Source of the DNA: Triticum aestivum
Lineage: Eukaryota; Streptophyta; Magnoliopsida; Poales; Poaceae
DNA: 64,000 bases
Reading direction: 5' to 3'
NCBI RefSeq assembly: GCF_018294505.1
Contig: NC_057811.1
Location: 24,199,483 to 24,263,482 of the forward strand
In this document: positions 32,382-45,868 of the stretch, one piece after another
Numbering within the stretch: the stretch's first letter is position 1
How the letters are laid out: each line of letters opens with the position of its first letter
Translations under genes and position numbers: made by a program
The notes under the pieces: generated by a model
Seen by the model: the letters and a program-made list of their open reading frames with translations, nothing else
Databases searched by the model: none
What the model was told of the DNA's origin: nothing

Positions 32382-33692
32382 TGGCATCATGAGCCAGGCC
32401 TATGCGTAGTTACTATGCACGAGTAGAACACAAAGAAGTTGTGGGCGTTGAGTTTGCCAATTCTTCTTGCCGCTACTAGTCTTTTCTTGTTTCGGCGGCA
32501 TTGTAGGATGAAGCGGCCCGGACCGACCTTACACGTACGCTTACGTGAGACAGGTTCCACCGACTGACATGCACTAGATGCATAAGGTGGCTAGCGGGTG
32601 TCTGTCTCTCCTACTTTAGTCGGAACAGATTCGATGAAAAGGGTCCGTATGAAGGGTAAATAGAAATTGGCAAATCACGTTGTGGTGATACGTAGGTAAG
32701 AAACGTTCTTGCTAGAAACCTACAAACCACGTAAAAACTTGCAACAACAATTAGAGGACGTCTAACTTGTTTTTGCAGCAAGTGCTATGTGATGTGATAT
32801 TGCCAGAAGATGTGATGAATGATATATGTGATGTATGAGATTGATCATATTCTTGTAATAGGAATCACGACTTGCATGTCGATGAGTATGACAACCGGCA
32901 GGAGCCATAGGAGTTGTCTTTATTATTTTATATGACCTGCGTGTCATTAAATAACGCCATGTAAATTACTTTACTTTGTTGCTAAACGCGTTAGCCATAG
33001 AAGTAGAAGTAATCGTTGGCGTGACGACTTCATGAAGACACAATGATGGAGATCATGACGATGGAGATCATGGTGTCATGCCGGTGACAAAGATGATCAT
33101 GGTGCCCCGAAGATGGAGATCAAAGGAGCATGATGATATTGGCCATATCATGTCACTATTTGATTGCATGTGATGTTTATCATGTTTTTGCATCTTATTA
33201 GCTTAGAACGACGGTAGTAAGTAAGATGACCCCTTATAATAATTTCAAGAAAGTGTTCACCCTAACTGTGCACCGTTGCGAAGGTTTGTTGTTTCGAAGC
33301 ACCACATGATGATCGGGTGTGATAGATTCTAACGTTCGAATACAACGGGTGTTGACGAGCCTAGCATGTACAGACATGGCCTCGAAACACACGCAATACA
33401 CTTAGGTTGACTTGACGAGCCTAGCATGTACAGACATGGCCTCGGAACACGGAGGACCGAAAGGTCGAGCATGAGTCGTATAGAAGATACGATCAACATG
33501 GAGATGTTCACCGATCTTGACTAGTCCGTCTCACGTGATGATCGGACACGGCCTAGTTGAACTCGGATCATGTTTCACTTAGATGACTAGAGGGATGTCT
33601 ATCTAAGTGGGAGTTCATTAAATAATTTGATTAGATGAACTTAATTATCATGAACTTAGTCTAAAATCTTTACACTATGTCTTGTAGATCAA
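32382..33692 (+). other. Angela primer site and untranslated leader
   Basis: TGGCATCATGAGCCAGG at 32382 is a variant of the tRNA-Met-complementary site. The leader of about 1.3 kb up to the gag ATG holds no long ORF. A 35-bp direct repeat, GACGAGCCTAGCATGTACAG followed by ACATGGCCTCG, occurs at 33354 and 33414. BARE-type leaders carry packaging and dimerisation signals here; the repeat may be part of such structure. Confidence 0.65.
33354..33450 (+). repeat. Direct repeat in the Angela leader (2 x about 35 bp, period 60)
   Basis: Copies starting at 33354 and 33414 differ by a single base over the shared block and are separated by 25 bases. Confidence 0.85.
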
Positions 33693-33817
33693 ATGGCCAA
33701 CGTTGTCCTCAATTTCAACGCGTTCCTAGAGAAAACCAAGCTGAAAGATGATGGCAGCAATTATACGGACTGGGTCCGGAACCTGAGGCTCATCCTCATA
33801 GTAGCCAAGAAAGATTA
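33693..33817 (+). pseudogene. Angela gag-pol, N-terminal piece before the LARD2 insertion
   Basis: ATG at 33693 opens the usual Angela gag start (MANVVLNFNAFLEKTKLKDD, then SNYTDWVRNLRLIL). The frame is cut at codon 41-42 by LARD2, whose 5-bp duplication GATTA occupies 33813-33817. The remainder resumes at 45869 in the same frame if the insert is ignored. In place, translation would run into the LARD2 LTR and stop. Confidence 0.9.
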
Positions 33818-36800
33818 TGTCGGGACCCCGATTCCAAGTCACACCGATCTAGCCTGTAACACCTCATATCACTTTGCGGCCTCACGCACGGTACTCCCAC
33901 GGGTGTCGCCTTACCATGGCCCGGGACCGTTTGCGCCTTTTGGCTCACGTATATGACAATGTCGCTAGCATCCATATGACAGAGAACCCGGGCCGACATG
34001 GCTAGTCGTGAACCCAAAGTGGCACTAACGTATGGGGACAGGCATACATGAATCAACATCGAACGTGTCGGTCAGCAGCGTGCGAATCCGGGCTGTAGCA
34101 CTGGGCAAACAGGACTCTGGGAACCCGGGCTGTAGCAGGCTAGACAGGACTCCGGATGTCACCGCGTGACATTTCCACGAAGGGACAGACACAGGAACGA
34201 TATGAAACACATGCCGGCCAGTCAAGTGTCCAGAGCAGTAGTGCTGGGCTAGCAGGACTCCGGTGAACCGGGCTGTAGCGGACTACTATGGCTCAAGGAG
34301 GCACTAGACTACATTTCCCCATAAGAGAGGCTGCTAAGGATAGACAACTAGATTGCCGGATCCCACACATACCAAGCATTTCAATCATACACACAATATG
34401 CTCGATATGTGCAAATACAACATGGCATCACAACAAGACTCTACGACTCAGAGTATTTATTCATTAGGCTCCGAAGAGCCAGATATTACAAACATGGGTC
34501 TCATGACCCAACATTCAGAGCATACAAGTCAAAGCACATGCGGAAGCTTAACATGTCTGAGTACAGACATCTACAAATGAAAAAGGCTGAGAAGCCTGAC
34601 TATTTACTAGATCCTGCCGAGGGCACAAGATCGTAGCTGAGGTATCAAGCTAAACGTCGAAGTCCACACGGAACTACTAGCGAGACTGACGTCTCTCTAC
34701 AAAACATAAAATAAGCAAACGTGAGTACAAATGTACCCAGCAAGACTTACATCAGAACTATCTACATATGCATCGGTATCAACAAAAGGGGGGTGGTGGA
34801 CTTTAACTGCAGCAAGCCAGCTTTGACTCGGTGGCTATCCTGAACTACGACTGCAAGTAACTATTTTGAGGTGGCGCACACGAGTCCACAAATTCACCAT
34901 ATCAATACTCCACTATGGATCCGCTCCCGTCTCCCTACGAGAACGCCATCCATAGCACTCACGCTTATCTTGCGCATTTTAGGGTATCCACTTTCACTTG
35001 TCTATGAACTGTTATAGGCAACCCAGAAGTCCATTTCCGCGGACACGGCTATTCGAATAGATCATATTAACCCTGCAGGGGTGTACTTCGTCACACACGC
35101 TCTCGCCACTTACCACCATGTACACGTCGTGTACCTCGGCAACCTTCAAGCGGAAGCCTGGCGAGGGAGTCGGCCACAGCCTACCTAAACACTCAAGTCT
35201 CTAGTCCAGGTTTATCGCCTATTCAGGTTCCATCCGCAGGGAGTCCGGCCGAGTTTTCCACATACGGCCCCGAACGATGTGTGCAGGGTTCCCGAGACAC
35301 CAAACGGGCGCCCGGTACACCGTGCCACATGCCTACCGCATCACAGCCCACCCCTCAGTCAGCGCTGTCCACGGCCTCCAGCATACTACAAACACCAGAA
35401 ACTACTTGCAACTCCTGGACAGAGGACAAGGGTGATTAAGAAGCCGAGAGGGTCCATTGGTTTCGGGCCTAATGCGTGGTAGTAACTGTATCATGGATCA
35501 CAAACACAGAACTCAGTTCCTGAGGACGGCTTCAATGAGACAACCCACCATGTACTCCTACATGGCCTCTCACCGCTACCTTTACCAAATCGTGTTCACA
35601 CACTTAGCTCACACACAGTAGGACATGTTCATCACCATTCCAATTCATCCCCGATGAATCCGACCCGACTCAACTCTAAGCAATAGCAGGCATGACAAAC
35701 AAGCATGAATGAGTAGGCACATCAGGGCTCAAACAACTCCTACTCATGCTAGTGGGTTTCATCTATTTACTGTGGCAATGACAGGTCATGCAGAGGATAA
35801 GGGGTTCAACTACCGCAGCATGTAACAGTTGAATCGTTGTTGTCCTAATGTAGTAAAGAGAGCAGGAGCGAGAGAGTGGGATTGTATCGGAATGAACAAG
35901 GGGGGTTATGCTTGCCTGGCACTTCTGAAGATATTATAGTTCTTCATCAGTGTCATCGAACTCATCGATGGAATCACGGCTATCGAGAGGAGACAATCAC
36001 CGGCAAACAAGGAAGAACACAATCAATGCAATGCACAATATGATGCATGATCATGACATGGCAATATGAATGTGTTTTGAGCTAATGCAGCTAGCAACAT
36101 ATTAAATGGAGTTGGTTTGAACCTTAGGTTCAAATTCAAACTCCATATAAGACATTTCAGATGCCATTTATTCAAATTGTCACATACAGTGGCTGTAAGT
36201 TGTTCAAACATGCATGAGTATGCCATAAACAGATTCTTTGGATTTTTCTGATAATTTTTCATATATAAATCATTTCATTTGGAGCTACGGTTGAATCTCT
36301 ATGAATTTTAGAAGTTTAGGGCATTTTCTGGAATTCCTGAGTTATTTTAAATCCAGAAAAGGATTAATTGCGTCAGCACTACGTCATGCATGTGTCAGCA
36401 GGTCAGCAGCACTGACCAGGGTCTAACCTGACGTGTGGGGTCCACACGTCAGTGACACCTGGTGCTAACCCGCGTTGACTAGCACTTTGACCTGCTGCGG
36501 GGCCCATTGTCAGTGGCTAAGGGTGGCTGAGCTGGCAGGGATTAGCGTTAAAGACGGCGCCACGTCGGTCCTCGCCGGAGTTGAACGCCGGCGAGCACAT
36601 CCGACGACGGATGCTCCTCGGGATCGAGCTACGGGCAACCATTTGCCTCGCCGTTTGCTGCTACGGGTTCCTCGGGTTCGCGCGCATCCAAAGGAGCAAG
36701 CGAGAGGAGATGGGGTGAGCTATGGCGTCGGCGGTGGCGAGCGAGGCGGCGGCCGGAGTTCGGCGTTCGTGAGTTTGCTGCTACGGCTCGCGGTCGAGCG

Positions 36801-37925
36801 AACCAGTGCGCTAGGGATGCACTACGCGAGGTTGCGAACGCGTTGCACACCGACGGATGACCAAATGGTCACCGAAGTGACGCCGGCGTCGAGCTCGTGC
36901 GGCGGGGCGTTTTCGGTCAGCGCGGAATCGACGGCTACAGGTCGTGAACGGCGTCGGGGTAAGGGGGAAACAGCGTAGGAGCTCACATAGAGGCTGTAGG
37001 GATGCTTAGCGTGCTCGGGGACGGCTCGGAGGTGTCGAATCGGCGGTGGCGATCTTCGGTGCCCGAGGTTGAAGACGAGGGCAAAGGCGGCGTTGTGGGG
37101 CGTCCGGCGTCGCGCGGCTCGGTGTGGGGCTCGAGGATGAAGCGGCGGAGCTTCTGGGCGCGTCGGCGAGGCGTGGGGTGGCCGGTGGCCATGGCTACGG
37201 CGAGCGGCGGCTGCGGCTGCGCTCGGGTGAGTGCGCGCGAGAGGGGCAGGGGAGGGGAGAGAGTGCAGCGAGTGAGGGAGAGGAGACAGGGGCTTCGGGG
37301 CGTCGTCGTGGCACGTCTGGAGGGGTCGGGGTCGTGCGGCTGAAGCAGGAGGTGGCAAGGCATCGTCGGCGCGCTCGCCACGCACCTGTCTGTCCTCCTG
37401 GCAGGAGGAAGAAGACCACTCAGCCCCTGGTGGGCTGGGCCTCTTCTGCCAGGTAAGGCCCAGGTGAGGTTTCTGTCTTTCCATAATTTCTGTTCTGTTT
37501 TCTATTTTGTTTTTTGTGTTCTGATTTAGTTCAGGCACTAAACTATTTTTTTAGCTTCTGAAAATAATCATGTGGCTATGTATAATATATTAAGAGCCAC
37601 TCACCAATTTTCAGAATTATTGGATTAGTAAACTAATTATTATGAATATAATCCAATTCAAATACTATAGGATTTAACTCAAAGGCCCAAGATAAATACT
37701 TTTGAACCTCCCAAAAATATTGGTTTGAATTTTATTCTTGCCAATATTTTTTCAAAGCAGAAAAGGAACATTTCCTTGGAAACATTTGAAGCAATTTTTA
37801 ATGTTGATCATCTTTAGAAATGATTTCTGAGGCTCTCCAATTCCCCAATTCAAATTTGAAAGAAATTTAGACATGATGCATGGATGCAAGAAAAATCAAG
37901 CAAGGGCTGATCTGGGGCTGTGACA
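33818..37925 (-). repeat. 3' LTR of LARD2
   Basis: Almost identical in length and sequence to 41762-45868, with scattered single-base changes. GC-rich between 36475 and 37440; its long overlapping ORFs on both strands lack domains and are not called as genes. Confidence 0.92.
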
Positions 37926-40900
37926 GCTCACCCCCACTAAACAAGAATCTCGTCCCGAGATTCAAGACGTGAGGTAAGAAGACAGAGGGTACACAAAGCT
38001 AACACGATCTTCATGATCCAATTGCTCTTCGCGAAGATGTTGATCCGTTGCTTGAATTAACGTTGACGTCTTTGCTTTCGAGATCTTCATCCGGCACGAT
38101 GACGACAAGGGAAGCTCTATAGAAATCGATCTCCTTAAGGATCGAGCAACTCACGATCAACTCACGGAATGCGACGTTGAGTATCTCTTGAGCTGAGACT
38201 CAACACATACATCGAGAGAGGAATGAAGTGAAACAGAGAACGAAGATTCATGTTGATAAACACAATTCCACGCTGAATAAGACGGTGCATGGTTTCAAAG
38301 TAGCGAGGAGATAATTACCATGATTCCATAACGGGGCACCTTAGGGAAGGGTGACTTGTAGAACTATTCCTTAAGTGACAAAAAGAATTACTTTTGATAT
38401 AGAGATCATTGAAACTCTTTATACCAGCTTAAGGCAAATCACAGCAATCGTTTGGCGGGGTTCGAAGGAATGGCATACTCGGGCTAGAATGGATGATGTG
38501 AACTACCTTGTTGAAGACAATGCAAGGGATGATTTTGCTTATCATCGGGAATGTATGGGACCCATGGTAGGATGGCACAATGACGGTGCAAGCTGGGAAC
38601 AAAAATGCAAATGCTAGGAATGATTCTAGTAACTGGGGAGGAGCTCAACAGTAGAGAGTGAATCTACTGTTTGAAAGGTTTGGCATAACCGAAGGAAACT
38701 GGGAACAATCCCAGTTAGTGCCGATGATAACACCTAGTGCTTGTGCGTGCTCTCAAGAACTTGAGCATTTCCATATTCATCAAGGTTGTACCAATATCCG
38801 TGTCGAGGATCCTGGCATCATATCTTACTTCCATGATGAATAGTGATGGACAATGCGGATACAAAGGAAGATAACACCTTCTCAGACTTCACCTTAGCGA
38901 AGCCAGGGGAGCAAAATCTGGATGATCGACCGAGAGACATTTAGCACTCCGCTTCTAATGTTCTCCTTGATGTTCTAGCGTAACCCGTTAGATGTGGTTT
39001 GGTATCTTGAACATCAATTAGTAGGTCGGACTTCGGGAGCGCAGGAATTCATAGGGAATAACTAGTGGAATAAATCCGAAGAAATCTTTATGGGGAGGTG
39101 GCCAACTTCCTCAACCAAGATACTACAGTAATAGGCCTTCGGCTAGATGTGTTGGCCATGACATCCACTTTACCGGTTATCGAGAGGGCAATATTATAAT
39201 CCTTGGGAAATGTTCCAACCATCATATCTGCCTGAGATTCAGATCTAGTTGGTTTCAGTATATTCCAGACTGCATGTCTGGAAAAGAAAGTTTGCAACAC
39301 AAATCGAGAGAAGACGTTGCAAGATTCTCGGGAGATGGACTACGGTAGTAAGCTCCAAAACATGAGCTGGTTCCGCTGCAAACATGTGAACACGTTGTCC
39401 CAGACAAGCATGCCCACATGGTAGTCTTACAATGAAACACTACCGAGTTCTGGTTGGGAACCATCAACGAGGATATCGAAGTTCTTTCATAAGTCCGGAT
39501 TAGCTCTTACGAAGGAACTCCTTCTCCTTGAACAAATCAATCAGTGGCTTGGTGTGCTAGAGAATTCGTATGGAATGAAGATGATCAGTCTAACAGACCA
39601 CGGAATACTTTGCATGTGCATAACTGACTTGGGATGATTCCAGAGAAGGTAGAAACATGCTTTCTCAAATTCACGGCGGCAACTTGCATCAAATGCACAT
39701 GAATTAGAGGAAGTCACTTCTTTCATCCAACATATGCTTCTTGAACGGATCACGAAGATAATGCTTATAAAGTTTCCAATACTAGCTGGATGTTCAACAC
39801 GAGTCATGGAGAAGGTAGCAGTGTTGCTGATGGGCTCAACAACAATTCATCCAGGTTTCCATGGAGATGGAATTCCATAATGATGTGAACAGGTGATAGC
39901 CCATACTCAAATCAAAGATTTGGGTAAGACAATAGATCCAACAATTGATCACGAAGATCAATCAATGAAGATATCATCTTTCTTCAACACACACACAGAC
40001 ACAAGATATCCCTTTGGAAATGAACTAAGTTAGACAACCTTTTATCTTCCAACTCTCCAAGTTGTTGTTTAGCTTGACCAACTAGCTCAGGGGTATCCAA
40101 CACAATTGTTCACAAACTCAACATATCGGTCAGGGACAACCTGGTGGTACTTCCAAGAAGATATTTGGAAAATCACGATCCACCGACTTGTTATTAAGAT
40201 CGAGAACAATCTTGCTTTTCAGGGCAAGACGATATGATCAACTGAGCAAGGGTTTGACAAAAATCCTAGCTCATTGATTGAAGAGTGCACCAAAAATAAG
40301 GACTAGGTAGCACGATCAACCTCAGAATGGTGATTCGATAACCAACACGCTAAGGATGAAATTATTGTCCTTTAACTACCAAGCAACGGAGTTGCTAGGA
40401 GTATAGATTTCACACACCACGATTCGCTTGTCAGTATTCCGGTTACAATAACACGGAGAACGAGGAATGAATAACGATGGCCAGAAGTATCACTGCAACA
40501 AGAATTCATAAGGGTTGGTGCAATCCTCATGAGATTCCTGACATAAAGAGGGTAATACTCGTAGGTAGAACAGAACAAAAGCTCGTTAGGCATTTGATCT
40601 GCGAAATACAACTACTTTGACCCAATCCCAGAGATGGACGAGGTACTGGAGTTTGTTTCTCCTAGTCATTCCGGATTAGAATGGCTTGACAGACCACAAG
40701 AATAATAGGCATCGATAACACGGATGCACAATTGCTCCTGACTATCAATTGATAGGTGAGGGCCAGAAAATAACTAAAGAGGGACAACTCAAAGGAACAT
40801 ATGGTTTTCTGAGTTGTGGATGCATAGATTAGTATGTCGAACCAAGTCCAACAAGTTTCTTCCGGATAACCCATGCAGAAAGGTAGGACTGGCAGAGTCA

Positions 40901-41761
40901 TAATATGAATGGAGTACTCCTCAAGAGCGCCCTGGTTGTGATCTTTTGGTTAAAAGAACTTCTGCCATGATGGTTCCTGGTATTGGAAGAATGAAATACC
41001 ACGGACCTCGAGGACTAATGCAAAGGTTACTAATATCTTAAGGGAACTAGCAAACACTAGCTACACGAGTTAAGTAGAGTGAATCTTGGGTTCAAGAACC
41101 CAGAAACAGAATACCTACTAACTAAATGGCATCACGAGATGCTTTCAAGAATAGTGGCCAGAATCATCACACTGGGGATGCGAGCATTGCTAGATTACTA
41201 AGTACTCCTCTAAGACACCTAGGGTCATAATAATAACTCCAACATATATGTCAAGGCAGCAGAGTACCTCAACTCAACGATTAGTGTGGTTAATCCGGCC
41301 CAGAAGGACATCAGGTACGGGAGGAAGGGATTTGCAAATGCATCAGACTGTTTAGAAATCTGGGATGACTCGGACAGCATAACGGCTGTAAATGCTCAAA
41401 GGATTTGAGACATCCTGCAAAAATGGTGGCATAACCACTTAGAAGAACAATATCAAGGTTCCAAGTCCAACTAACAACACACTGTAGTGGTAGAAACTGA
41501 ACCGAGGCTTGAGACCAACAATCCTACGAGTCTACGGATTAGTAACACGTGATCCTGATAGAAAGATGAGAAGCCTAGTTCTTAATCCCCGTAGAAGAGA
41601 AGAGGGTGACTCAGATCAGAAGGGCATAAGGTAAAGGAGTAAAAAGAGCCTTACGTTCCCTTCCACAATCAATTCCCTTACATAACTAAAGCATTTCTAG
41701 ACTCAACTTCGACTAGTTTGGCTTCGTAAACCTACAGGCAGTCAGGCTCTGATACCAACGC
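37926..41761 (-). other. LARD2 interior with decayed chromovirus pol relics
   Basis: Just inside the 3' LTR are the purine tract and a perfect 7-base hairpin (AATCTCG, loop TCC, CGAGATT, 37946-37962). On minus it reads NLGTRFL, like a polyprotein C-terminus. At about 39100-39300 the minus strand reads TFPKDYNIALS then GKVDVMANTSSRR, a worn version of the RNase H to integrase linker (KDYD...PGKANVVADALSRK). Elsewhere stops are dense in all frames. So the interior looks like a collapsed chromovirus pol, now non-coding, carried between intact ends. Confidence 0.6.
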
Positions 41762-44700
41762 TGTCGGGACCCCGATTCCAAGTCACACCGATCTAGCCTG
41801 TAACACCTCATATCACTTTGCGGCCTCACGCACGGTACTCCCACGGGTGTCGCCTTACCATGGCCCGGGACCGTTTGCGCCTTTTGGCTCACGTATATGA
41901 CAATGTCGCTAGCATCCATATGACAGAGAACCCGGGCCGACATGGCTAGTCGTGAACCCAAAGCGGCACTAACATATGGGGACAGGCATACATGAATCAA
42001 CATCGAACGTGTCGGTCAGCAGCGTGCGAATCCGGGCTGTAGCACTGGGCAAACAGGACTCCGGGAACCCGGGCTCTAGCAGGCTAGACAGGACTCCGGA
42101 TGTCACCGCGTGACATTTCCCCGAAGGGACAGACACAGGAACGATATGAAACACATGCCGGCCAGTCAAGTGTCCAGAGCAGTAGTGCTGGGCTAGCAGG
42201 ACTCCGGTGAACCGGGCTGTAGCGGACTACTATGGCTCAAGGAGGCACTAGACTACATTTCCCCATAAGAGAGGCTGCTAAGGATAGACAACTAGATTGC
42301 CGGATCCCACACATACCAAGCATTTCAATCATACACACAATATGCTCGATATGTGCAAATACAACATGGCATCACAACAAGACTCTACGACTCAGAGTAT
42401 TTATTCATTAGGCTCCGAAGAGCCAGATATTACAAACATGGGTCTCATGACCCAACATTCAGAGCATACAAGTCAAAGCACATGCGGAAGCTTAACATGT
42501 CTGAGTACAGACATCTACAAATGAAAAAGGCTGAGAAGCCTGACTATTTACTAGATCCTGCCGAGGGCACAAGATCGTAGCTGAGGTATCAAGCTAAACG
42601 TCGAAGTCCACAAGGAACTACTAGCGAGACTGACGTCTCTCTACAAAACATAAAATAAGCAAACGTGAGTACAAATGTACCCAGCAAGACTTACATCAGA
42701 ACTATCTACATATGCATCGGTATCAACAAAAGGGGGGTGGTGGACTTTAACTGCAGCAAGCCAGCTTTGACTCGGTGGCTATCCTGAACTACGACTGCAA
42801 GTAACTCTTTTGAGGTGGCGCACACGAGTCCACAAATTCACCATATCAATACTCCACTATGGATCCGCTCCCGTCTCCCTACGAGAACGCCATCCATAGC
42901 ACTCACGCTTATCTTGCGCATTTTAGGGTATCCACTTTCACTTGTCTATGAACTGTTATAGGCAACCCAGAAGTCCATTTCCGCGGACACGGCTATTCGA
43001 ATAGATCATATTAACCCTGCAGGGGTGTACTTCGTCACACACGCTCTCGCCACTTACCACCATGTACACGTCGTGTACCTCGGCAACCTTCAAGCGGAAG
43101 CCTGGCGAGGGAGTCGGCCACAGCCTACCTAAACACTCAAGTCTCTAGTCCAGGTTTATCGCCTATTCAGGGTCCATCCGCAGGGAGTCCGGCCGAGTTT
43201 TCCACATACGGCCCCGAACGATGTGTGCAGGGTTCCCGAGACACCAAACGGGCGCCCGGTACACCGTGCCACGTGCCTACCGCATCACAGCCCACCCCTC
43301 GGTCAGCGCTGTCCACGGCCTCCAGCATACTACAAACACCAGAAACTACTTGCAACTCCTGGACAGAGGACAAGGGTGATTAAGAAGCCGAGAGGGTCCA
43401 TTGGTTTCGGGCCCAATGCGTGGTAGTAACTATATCATGGATCACAAACACAGAACTCAGTTCCTGAGGACGGCTTCAATGAGACAACCCACCATGTACT
43501 TCTACATGGCCTCTCACCGCTACCTTTACCAAATCGTGTTCACACACTTAGCTCACACACAGTAGGACATGTTCATCACCATTCCAATTCATCCCCGATG
43601 AATCAGACCCGACTCAACTCTAAGCAGTAGCAGGCATGACAAACAAGCATGAATGAGTAGGCACATCAGGGCTCAAACAACTCCTACTCATGCTAGTGGG
43701 TTTCATCTATTTACTGTGGCAATGACAGGTCATGCAGAGGATAAGGGGTTCAACTACCGCAGCATGTAACAGTTGAATCGTTGTTGTCCTAATGTAGTAA
43801 AGAGAGCAGGAGCGAGAGAGTGGGATTGTATCGGAATGAACAAGGGGGGTTATGCTTGCCTGGCACTTCTGAAGATATTATAGTTCTTCTTCGGTGTCAT
43901 CGAACTCATCGTCGGAATCACGGCTATCGAGAGGAGACAATCACCGGCAAACAAGGAAGAACACAATCAATGCAATGCACAATATGATGCATGATCATGA
44001 CATGGCAATATGAATGTGTTTTGAGCTAATGCAGCTAGCAACATATTAAATGGAGTTGGTTTGAACCTTAGGTTCAAATTCAAACTCCATATAAGACATT
44101 TCAGATGCCATTTATTCAAATTGTCATATACAGTGGCTGTAAGTTGTTCAAACATGCATGAGGATTCCATAAACAGATTCTTTGGATTTTTCTGATAATT
44201 TTTCATATATAAATCATTTCATTTGGAGCTACGGTTGAATCTCTATGAATTTTAGAAGTTTAGGGCATTTTCTGGAATTCCTGAGTTATTTTAAATCCAG
44301 AAAAGGATTAATTGCGTCAGCACTACGTCATGCCTGTGTCAGCAGGTCAGCAGCGCTGACCAGGGTCTAACCTGACGTGTGGGGTCCACACGTCAGTGAC
44401 ACCTGGTGCTAACCCGCGTTGACTAGCACTTTGACCTGCTGCGGGGCCCATTGTCAGTGGCTAAGGGCGGCTGAGCTGGCAGGGATTAGCGTTAAAGACG
44501 GCGCCACGTCGGTCCTCGCCGGAGTTGAACGCCGGCGAGCACATCCGACGACGGATGCTCCTCGGGATCGAGCTACGGGCAACCATTTGCCTCGCCGTTT
44601 GCTGCTACGGGTTCCTCGGGTTCGCGCGCATCCAAAGGAGCAAGCGAGAGGAGATGGGGTGAGCTGTGGCGTCGGCGGTGGCGAGCGAGGCGGCGGCCGG

Positions 44701-45868
44701 AGTTCGGCGTTCGTGAGTTTGCTGCTGCGGCTCGCGGTCGAGTGAACCAGTGCGCTAGGGATGCACTACGCGAGGTTGCGAACGCGTTGCACACCGACGG
44801 ATGACCAAATGGTCACCGAAGTGACGCCGGCGTCGAGCTCGTGCGGCGGGGCGTTTTCGGTCAGCGCGGAATCGACGACTACAGGTCGCGAACGGCGTCG
44901 GGGTAAGGGGGAAATGGCGTAGGAGCTCACATAGAGGCTGTAGGGATGCTTAGCGCGCTCGGGGACGGCTCGGAGGTGTCGAATCGGCGGTGGCGATCTC
45001 CGGTGCCCGAGGTTGAAGACGAGGGCAAAGGCGGCGTTGTGGGGCGTCCGGCGTCGCGCGGCTCGGTGTGGGGGTCGAGGATGAAGCGGCGGAGCTTCTG
45101 GGCGCGTCGGCGAGGCGTGGGGTGGCCGGTGGCCATGGCTACGGCGAGCGGCGGCTGCGGCTGCACTCGGGTGAGTGCGCGCGAGAGGGACAGGGGAGGG
45201 GAGAGAGTGCAGCGAGTGAGGGAGAGGAGACAGGGGCTTCGGGGCGTCGTCGTGGCACGTCTGGAGGGGTCGGGGTCGTGCGGCTGAAGCAGGAGGTGGC
45301 AAGGCGTCGTCGGCGCGCTCGCCACGCACCTGTCTGTCCTCCTAGCAGGAGGAAGAAGACCACTCAGCCCCTGGTGGGCTGGGCCTCTTCTGCCAGGTAA
45401 GGCCCAGGTGAGGTTTCTGTCTTTCCATAATTTCTGTTATGTTTTCTATTTTGTTTTTTGTGTTCTGATTTAGTTCAGGCACTAAACTATTTTTTTAGCT
45501 TCTGAAAATAATCATGTGGCTATGTATAATATATTAAGAGCCACTCACCAATTTTCAGAATTATTGGATTAGTAAACTAATTATTATGAATATAATCCAA
45601 TTCAAATACTATAGGATTTAACTCAAAGGCCCAAGATAAATACTTTTGAACCTCCAAAAATATTGGTTTGAATTTTATTCTTGCCAATATTTTTTCAAAG
45701 CAGAAAAGGAACATTTCCTTGGAAACATTTGAAGCAATTTTTAATGTTGATCATTTTTAGAAATGATTTCTGAGGCTCTCCAATTCCCCAATTCAAATTT
45801 GAAAGAAATTTAGACATGATGCATGGATGCAAGAAAAATCAAGCAAGGGCTGATCTGGGGCTGTGACA
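41762..45868 (-). repeat. 5' LTR of LARD2
   Basis: Partner of 33818-37925. Its low divergence from that copy points to a recent insertion into Angela. Confidence 0.92.

Larger units (their letters stand above)
33818..45868 (-). mobile_element. LARD2: second large LARD-like retrotransposon
   Basis: LTRs 33818-37925 (4108 bp) and 41762-45868 (4107 bp), starting TGTCGGGACCCC and ending CTGTGACA on plus, surround a 3836-bp interior. TSD GATTA (33813-33817 and 45869-45873) is perfect. The primer site, reverse complement of TTGGTATCAGAGCCTG, adjoins the right LTR (about 41745-41759), and the purine tract AGTGGGGGTGAGC adjoins the left LTR. The element therefore runs on minus. The interior has no ORF longer than about 90 codons. 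Confidence 0.92.

Noticed and set aside
36822..37538. 238-codon Pro/Arg/His-rich minus ORF in LARD2 LTR (also 44766-45329)
   Set aside because: GC-rich LTR core with several overlapping frames on both strands; the paired LTR copies accept length-neutral changes without coding pattern.
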